DNA of 64,000 nt from Mycolicibacterium sphagni (GTDB taxonomy: Bacteria; Actinomycetota; Actinomycetes; Mycobacteriales; Mycobacteriaceae): NCBI RefSeq assembly GCF_002250655.1, contig NZ_NOZR01000023.1, positions 1 through 64,000 of the forward strand, given 5' to 3'. The notes under the pieces are model-generated. The model was not told the DNA's origin, ran no database searches, and saw only the letters and a list, made by a program, of their open reading frames with translations. A program made the translations under genes and the position numbers. Positions 60,406 to 64,000 of this stretch are shown piece by piece. The stretch's first letter is position 1, and each line of letters starts with the position of its first letter.

Positions 60406-61032
60406 TCAGCTTGGTTGGCTGGCGTTCAATTTGGGTGACTGCCTGCCTGCGGCGACCGGCTGGCGGTTAGGCGCCAGCCACTCCAGACCGGACATCGCCA
60501 TCCCCGTCAACAGGTTGTCGAGCGCGGACAACTTCAACGACTGCGTCGGCCAGAACGCGGTGGAGTCGATCAGACCGTGGGTCGCGTGCACGGCGCTGAC
60601 CAGGAGATCGCGGGGGTTACCCGGGTAGCACGCGTCGAGGGTGTCGACCCAACGGTCGATATAGCGGTTGATGCGGTAGCGCAGCCGTGACCGGTACTTC
60701 TTGGGAATCGAATTGCGTTCCTTGGTCCAGACGCTCATCAATTCGCGCTCTTCTAATGCCCGTTGTACGTGCCCGCGGATGAGGTGTTCGAGTTCGTCGC
60801 GCGGATTGCCGAACTCGCCACCGGTCGACATCATTACCCGGTCGATGGCTTCATCGACCAAGGTGATCAGGATTTCGTCCTTGCCGCTGAAGTAACGGTA
60901 GATAGCAGGTCCCGACATTCCTGCCCGTTCTCCGATCAGATCGACGCCGACGCCATCGAAGCCGCGTTCGTAGAACAGGTGCATAGCTGCCCGAAGGATC
61001 CGCTCGGAACGTTCGTTTCGGGTGATAGCCAC
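60406..61032 (-). CDS. TetR-family transcriptional regulator
   Basis: A 208-residue regulator starting at GTG 61032 (VAITRNERSERIL). The helix-turn-helix is AAMHLFYERGFDGVGVDLIGERAGMSGPAIYRYFSGKDEIL. The ligand domain follows and the body appears to end near GLEWLA; about 20 further residues look like a run-on. The frame is open upstream to 61134, but that part is arginine-rich without family character. It lies downstream of the mce genes on the same strand, some 680 bases away. Confidence 0.87.
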   Translation of the reverse strand: MAITRNERSERILRAAMHLFYERGFDGVGVDLIGERAGMSGPAIYRYFSGKDEILITLVDEAIDRVMMSTGGEFGNPRDELEHLIRGHVQRALEERELMSVWTKERNSIPKKYRSRLRYRINRYIDRWVDTLDACYPGNPRDLLVSAVHATHGLIDSTAFWPTQSLKLSALDNLLTGMAMSGLEWLAPNRQPVAAGRQSPKLNASQPS

Positions 61033-61139
61033 CCGGCAACGGTACCGCAGTCGGCAGGTCGGCAGCTGAGTCAGCACTACCGAAGCGCGCAGCGGCGCGC
61101 AATCGTCACGATAGCGATGGGTTAAGCCTCTCACCTGGG

Positions 61140-61710
61140 GATCACATTCACTTCACTCATCGTTGCGAGATGCCTTCGGGCCTGACCGACGGGGGTTAGT
61201 CGAGCTATCTGGGACTGATCAGTGATATGGGCTGCGTAGTCAGCGATACGACACGTCCGCGGTGACGGACTGGTGCGCGCCGGCAAGGTTATCGACATCG
61301 ATCCGGACGGTCACTGCATCTATCGTTCACTTCGGTGCTGTCCAACGGTGCCTGCTGCGATCAGCGATCGATATCGCATCACCGATCTCGCACGCGACAG
61401 TTCACAATAATTGCGAGTGGTCGTTCACTGAGTGAGGCATCGCGGACCCGCTTAACGGGCTAGGCCCAGCTATATATGTCAATCTCGAATCCAATGGCGT
61501 CTGTGGACGGCGTGCCTCAGCGTTCAATATCGTTGGCGATCGTTTACATACTCTCCTTGCCCACTAGCATCGACGCCATCGGCGTTCCGTACGGGCTTCC
61601 CGAATCATTCGACGAACAGGACAGCGCCATGAGCTACGCGATTCGGGACTCGGTGACCACCAATGGGCCGTTCGCACCATTTCGGTCCTGGGCACGCCTG
61701 CTAGCCCATG
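61140..61710. other. gene-free interval between mceF and TetR genes
   Basis: About 570 bases with no convincing gene. A plus-strand frame from 61476 overlaps the end of mceF antisense and looks random. The terminator of the mce operon and the promoter of the TetR gene should lie here, but no clear hairpin with a T-run was found. Confidence 0.45.
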
Positions 61711-63168
61711 TTAGCCCGCAGGCGGGGTCAGCATCGACTGCCAGGTCTGAGGCCGCGGCGCGTTCTGGCCGAGATTGATTTGGGTGTAGGGCTTTCCGTC
61801 TGGACCGATGTAGGTCCCGGTCGCGGGGTCATAGGGTGTCGCGGTGATCGACTGGGTTGCCGGTTGGGGTGGTGGCGCCGATTCCGGGGTGCTCCCGACG
61901 ATCGGCTGGGGTATGGCCTGGCCCGACAGCGTTGCGTTCGGGTCGCCTTTCCAGTTCTCGCCGTCGTTGAGCGGAACGTATTGTTCGTCGCTTTCGCACA
62001 TCTTGGCGGTCGGGGCCCGCTTTCCTGGCTTCGTCGGACACGGAGTGTTCTTCACTCCGCGGACGCCGAACCGTGCATCCTGCGGGGTGCGGCAGTACAT
62101 ATCGCCGGGCGGGCGCTCCGGGAAGTCGAGCTGGTCGGGCGTGCGCTGCTGCTGAACGGGCATATACCCCGTGGTGCATGGTGGCGGCATGTTGATGTTC
62201 AGGTTGAAACTGAGGTAGAGCCCGCGCAGCGGTTGTTTGGTGTTGGCGTTGGGTACCGCGAGCGCGGCTTCGATCGCGAGGCCCTGCGGGACGAGCACCA
62301 AAACCTGTTCCAGGCTTGCGTTGTAGGTCAGGGCAACATCGGCGATGCCCGAGAGGTTCGCGAGGATGGTCGGCAGCGTCGCGTCTAGGCGGTCGAACAG
62401 TTGTTGAGCCTGCGCGGCCGCGGGGCCGGCATTGTCGATGAGACCGGCGACCGCGTGGTCCTGAGTCTTGAGTTGGGTGGTGATGTCAGCGACCTGAGAC
62501 GCCCATGCGGAGATTGGGCCGGAGGTGTCGGCCTGGGTATCCAGAAGCGGCTTTGCTCCGTCGATGAGAGTTGTCAGCGAATCGAGATTCGCCCTGGCAT
62601 CAATGGCCAGTGCCGTCGATCCCTTAACGATGCGGGACAGCTCGGGACCCAAACCGCCGATGGCCGTGTAGCTTTCGTCCACAACTGTGCTCAGTGAATC
62701 GCCGGGTATCGCGTCAAGCCCGGTGTTAGCCGAGTCGAGCAGGCTGTTGATATCCGGCGGTACCGAGGTGTCCTCCACGGGTATCACGTCACCGTCTTTA
62801 AGTGGCGCTCCGTTCGCGCTGCGCGGTATGAGGGCGACGTACTGCTCGCCGACGGCCGAGACGCTGTGCACTTCGGCTTTGACATCGGACGGGATATCGA
62901 TACCGGACTTAAGTGACAACGTTGCTGCAACGCCGTCGGGGGTGATCTTCACACTGTCGATGCGGCCGACTTCGACCCCGCGGTAGGTGACGTTTCCCGT
63001 GGCGTAAAGGCCGCCGGAGCGCGGCAGATCCACGGTGACGGTGTAGCGGCCGATGCCGAAAAGCAAGACCGGCAGCTTGATATAGACGAACACCATGATG
63101 AGCGCGGCGATCAGGCTCACGACGCTGAAGATGGCTAATTGGATCTTGATGCCTTTGGACAGGTGCAT
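61711..63168 (-). CDS. mceF: Mce-family protein, MceF type
   Basis: A 485-residue Mce (MlaD) protein, a subunit of a lipid/sterol importer in the mycobacterial envelope. An N-terminal membrane anchor (about residues 8-37) is followed by the MlaD domain (VTVDLPRSGGLYATGNVTYRGVEVGRIDSV, about 43-120), a helical region of about 200 residues and a Pro-rich C-terminal tail with several cysteines. This is the usual layout of the last mce gene. Its ATG directly follows the TAG of mceE. It is at the 3' end of its operon, as expected for mceF. Which mce locus it is cannot be decided. Confidence 0.88.
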   Translation of the reverse strand: MHLSKGIKIQLAIFSVVSLIAALIMVFVYIKLPVLLFGIGRYTVTVDLPRSGGLYATGNVTYRGVEVGRIDSVKITPDGVAATLSLKSGIDIPSDVKAEVHSVSAVGEQYVALIPRSANGAPLKDGDVIPVEDTSVPPDINSLLDSANTGLDAIPGDSLSTVVDESYTAIGGLGPELSRIVKGSTALAIDARANLDSLTTLIDGAKPLLDTQADTSGPISAWASQVADITTQLKTQDHAVAGLIDNAGPAAAQAQQLFDRLDATLPTILANLSGIADVALTYNASLEQVLVLVPQGLAIEAALAVPNANTKQPLRGLYLSFNLNINMPPPCTTGYMPVQQQRTPDQLDFPERPPGDMYCRTPQDARFGVRGVKNTPCPTKPGKRAPTAKMCESDEQYVPLNDGENWKGDPNATLSGQAIPQPIVGSTPESAPPPQPATQSITATPYDPATGTYIGPDGKPYTQINLGQNAPRPQTWQSMLTPPAG

Positions 63169-63999
63169 CTACGGTCCCTGGTCGAAGTGGTAGGGCGCGA
63201 CCAGCGGGTTGCCGGCGGTGTACGGGCTTGGCATCTGTCCGATCGTGCGGCCCCATTGCATCTCGAGTTCGGTGAGGTTGCCCTCCCAGCGGGTGCCGGT
63301 GAAGACCGACGCATCGATCCGGCTCAGGGTCAAGTCGATGATGGCAGTGAGGTTGGCGTAGTCACCACGGAACCAGTTGAGTAGGGTCTCTTTCGGCCAC
63401 GGGTAGGTCGCCAGCAGCCCGAGGGACTTGGTCATGTCGGGTCCGGCGTCGGCGAGTGACTTGAGGACCGGTGCGATATTGCGCAGGTTGGCAACCAGGC
63501 TGTCGCGGGTCTGGCGGGACACGTCAGCGGCCAGCGCGCTGAACTTGCCGAACTTGTCGATGGCCTCGACGAGGTTGTCGCGCTGCTTGCTGAGCTCGGC
63601 CAGCGCATCCGGAATGGCACTTAAGGCATTGTCCAGTACCGGCTTCTGTTCGGCGATCTGCCCGATCAGGCTGTTGAGACTGGTGTTTGCCTCGATGATG
63701 TCGGTGGTCTGCTCGCTGAGCTTGCCGATGAAAACGTCCAGTTGGGTGATAAAGCTTCGGAGGTCCTGTTCACGACCCTTGAACGCCGTTGCGAAAGCTT
63801 TTGTGATGTCCTGCAGTTGGCCTATCCCGCCGCCGTTCAAAAACAGCGACAGCGATCCGAGAGTCTGTTCGGTGGTGGGATAGGAGCCCGAAGAGGCGAG
63901 GGGAATCAACGACCCCTGGTGCAGGTGCCCGCGCGGTGGTTGGGTTGTCGGCGCGGCCAGCTCGACATGCAGGGTGCCCAGCAGGCTCGTCATGCCCAC
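63169..63999 (-). CDS. mceE: Mce-family lipoprotein, MceE type (5' part beyond the window)
   Basis: The 3' part (at least 276 residues) of an Mce protein; the start lies beyond the right edge of the window. Visible are the end of the MlaD domain (SLLGTLHVELAAP), the helical Mce region (IGQLQDITKAFATAFKGRE, QTTDIIEANTSLNSL) and the ending AGNPLVAPYHFDQGP. Position directly before mceF makes it mceE, normally a lipoprotein, but its signal sequence is not in the window. Confidence 0.85.
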   Translation of the reverse strand: MGMTSLLGTLHVELAAPTTQPPRGHLHQGSLIPLASSGSYPTTEQTLGSLSLFLNGGGIGQLQDITKAFATAFKGREQDLRSFITQLDVFIGKLSEQTTDIIEANTSLNSLIGQIAEQKPVLDNALSAIPDALAELSKQRDNLVEAIDKFGKFSALAADVSRQTRDSLVANLRNIAPVLKSLADAGPDMTKSLGLLATYPWPKETLLNWFRGDYANLTAIIDLTLSRIDASVFTGTRWEGNLTELEMQWGRTIGQMPSPYTAGNPLVAPYHFDQGP

Positions 64000-64000
64000 T

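Noticed and set aside
60458..60479. Hairpin GGCTGGCG-N6-CGCCAGCC as a terminator
   Set aside because: It lies within the 3' coding part of the TetR gene and has no T-run in either direction.
1..64000. CRISPR arrays, tRNA/rRNA genes, insertion sequences, integrase or attachment sites
   Set aside because: No regularly spaced repeat array, no tRNA-like fold, no transposase or integrase motif and no terminal inverted repeats were seen on either strand.

Overview
The window reads as chromosomal DNA of a mycobacterium, probably an environmental or opportunistic non-tuberculous species. The evidence is an Lsr2 nucleoid protein, the 3' end of an mce operon (mceE-mceF), a WXG100-like protein with a DUF1023 hydrolase, high GC, GTG starts, many fadE/fadD/echA-type genes and many TetR regulators. 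No tRNA, rRNA, CRISPR array or intact insertion sequence was seen. The species cannot be named from the sequence alone.

Bases 1-15,700 are an accessory region. It holds small hypotheticals, a relatively A/T-rich 647-residue membrane protein, and a compact minus-strand operon (6535 to 2979) encoding an AdoMet-decarboxylase (SpeD)-like protein, a LuxI-fold acyltransferase-like protein and a nine-helix membrane histidine kinase. Divergent from it, across three 15-bp direct repeats, is a small XRE regulator. I consider this operon the best candidate for an undescribed signalling system. It is followed by a DUF3892 protein, a WXG100-like/DUF1023/lipoprotein trio, a 531-residue membrane protein, an lsr2 paralogue, a multiply frameshifted SLOG-family (DUF2493-like) pseudogene and a DUF6745-type pair. 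A PAS/GGDEF diguanylate cyclase follows at 15.8 kb.

Bases 17,900-47,200 are a large CoA-thioester catabolic cluster. It contains five acyl-CoA dehydrogenases, a hotdog thioesterase, two luciferase-like monooxygenases, two acyl-CoA ligases, two aldehyde dehydrogenases, a zinc alcohol dehydrogenase, a Rieske oxygenase with a ferredoxin-type reductase, an alpha/beta hydrolase, two crotonases, a thiolase, a thiolase-like protein paired with a DUF35 protein, a P450 and an AveC-like membrane protein. Together they could oxidise a hydroxylated or cyclic substrate to an acid, activate it with CoA and beta-oxidise it; the substrate is unknown. At least six near-identical palindromes (consensus CAACCAAWCGATCGGTTG) lie in front of these genes, and a TetR gene sits in the middle, so much of the cluster looks like one local regulon.

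Bases 47,200-61,000 are a second, smaller and visibly decaying catabolic region with five TetR genes. A P450 has lost its haem-ligating cysteine (Phe in its place), its neighbouring ferredoxin has lost its last cluster cysteine, an SDR has a large in-frame deletion, a SnoaL-like gene is frameshifted, and fragments of crotonases, acyl-CoA dehydrogenases, an SDR, a TetR and a flavin monooxygenase are scattered between apparently intact genes (thiolase, hydrolase, thioesterase, SDR, enoyl-CoA hydratase). A thioesterase and a TetR in this region are close paralogues of others in the window. The last 2.3 kb are mceF and the 3' part of mceE on the minus strand.
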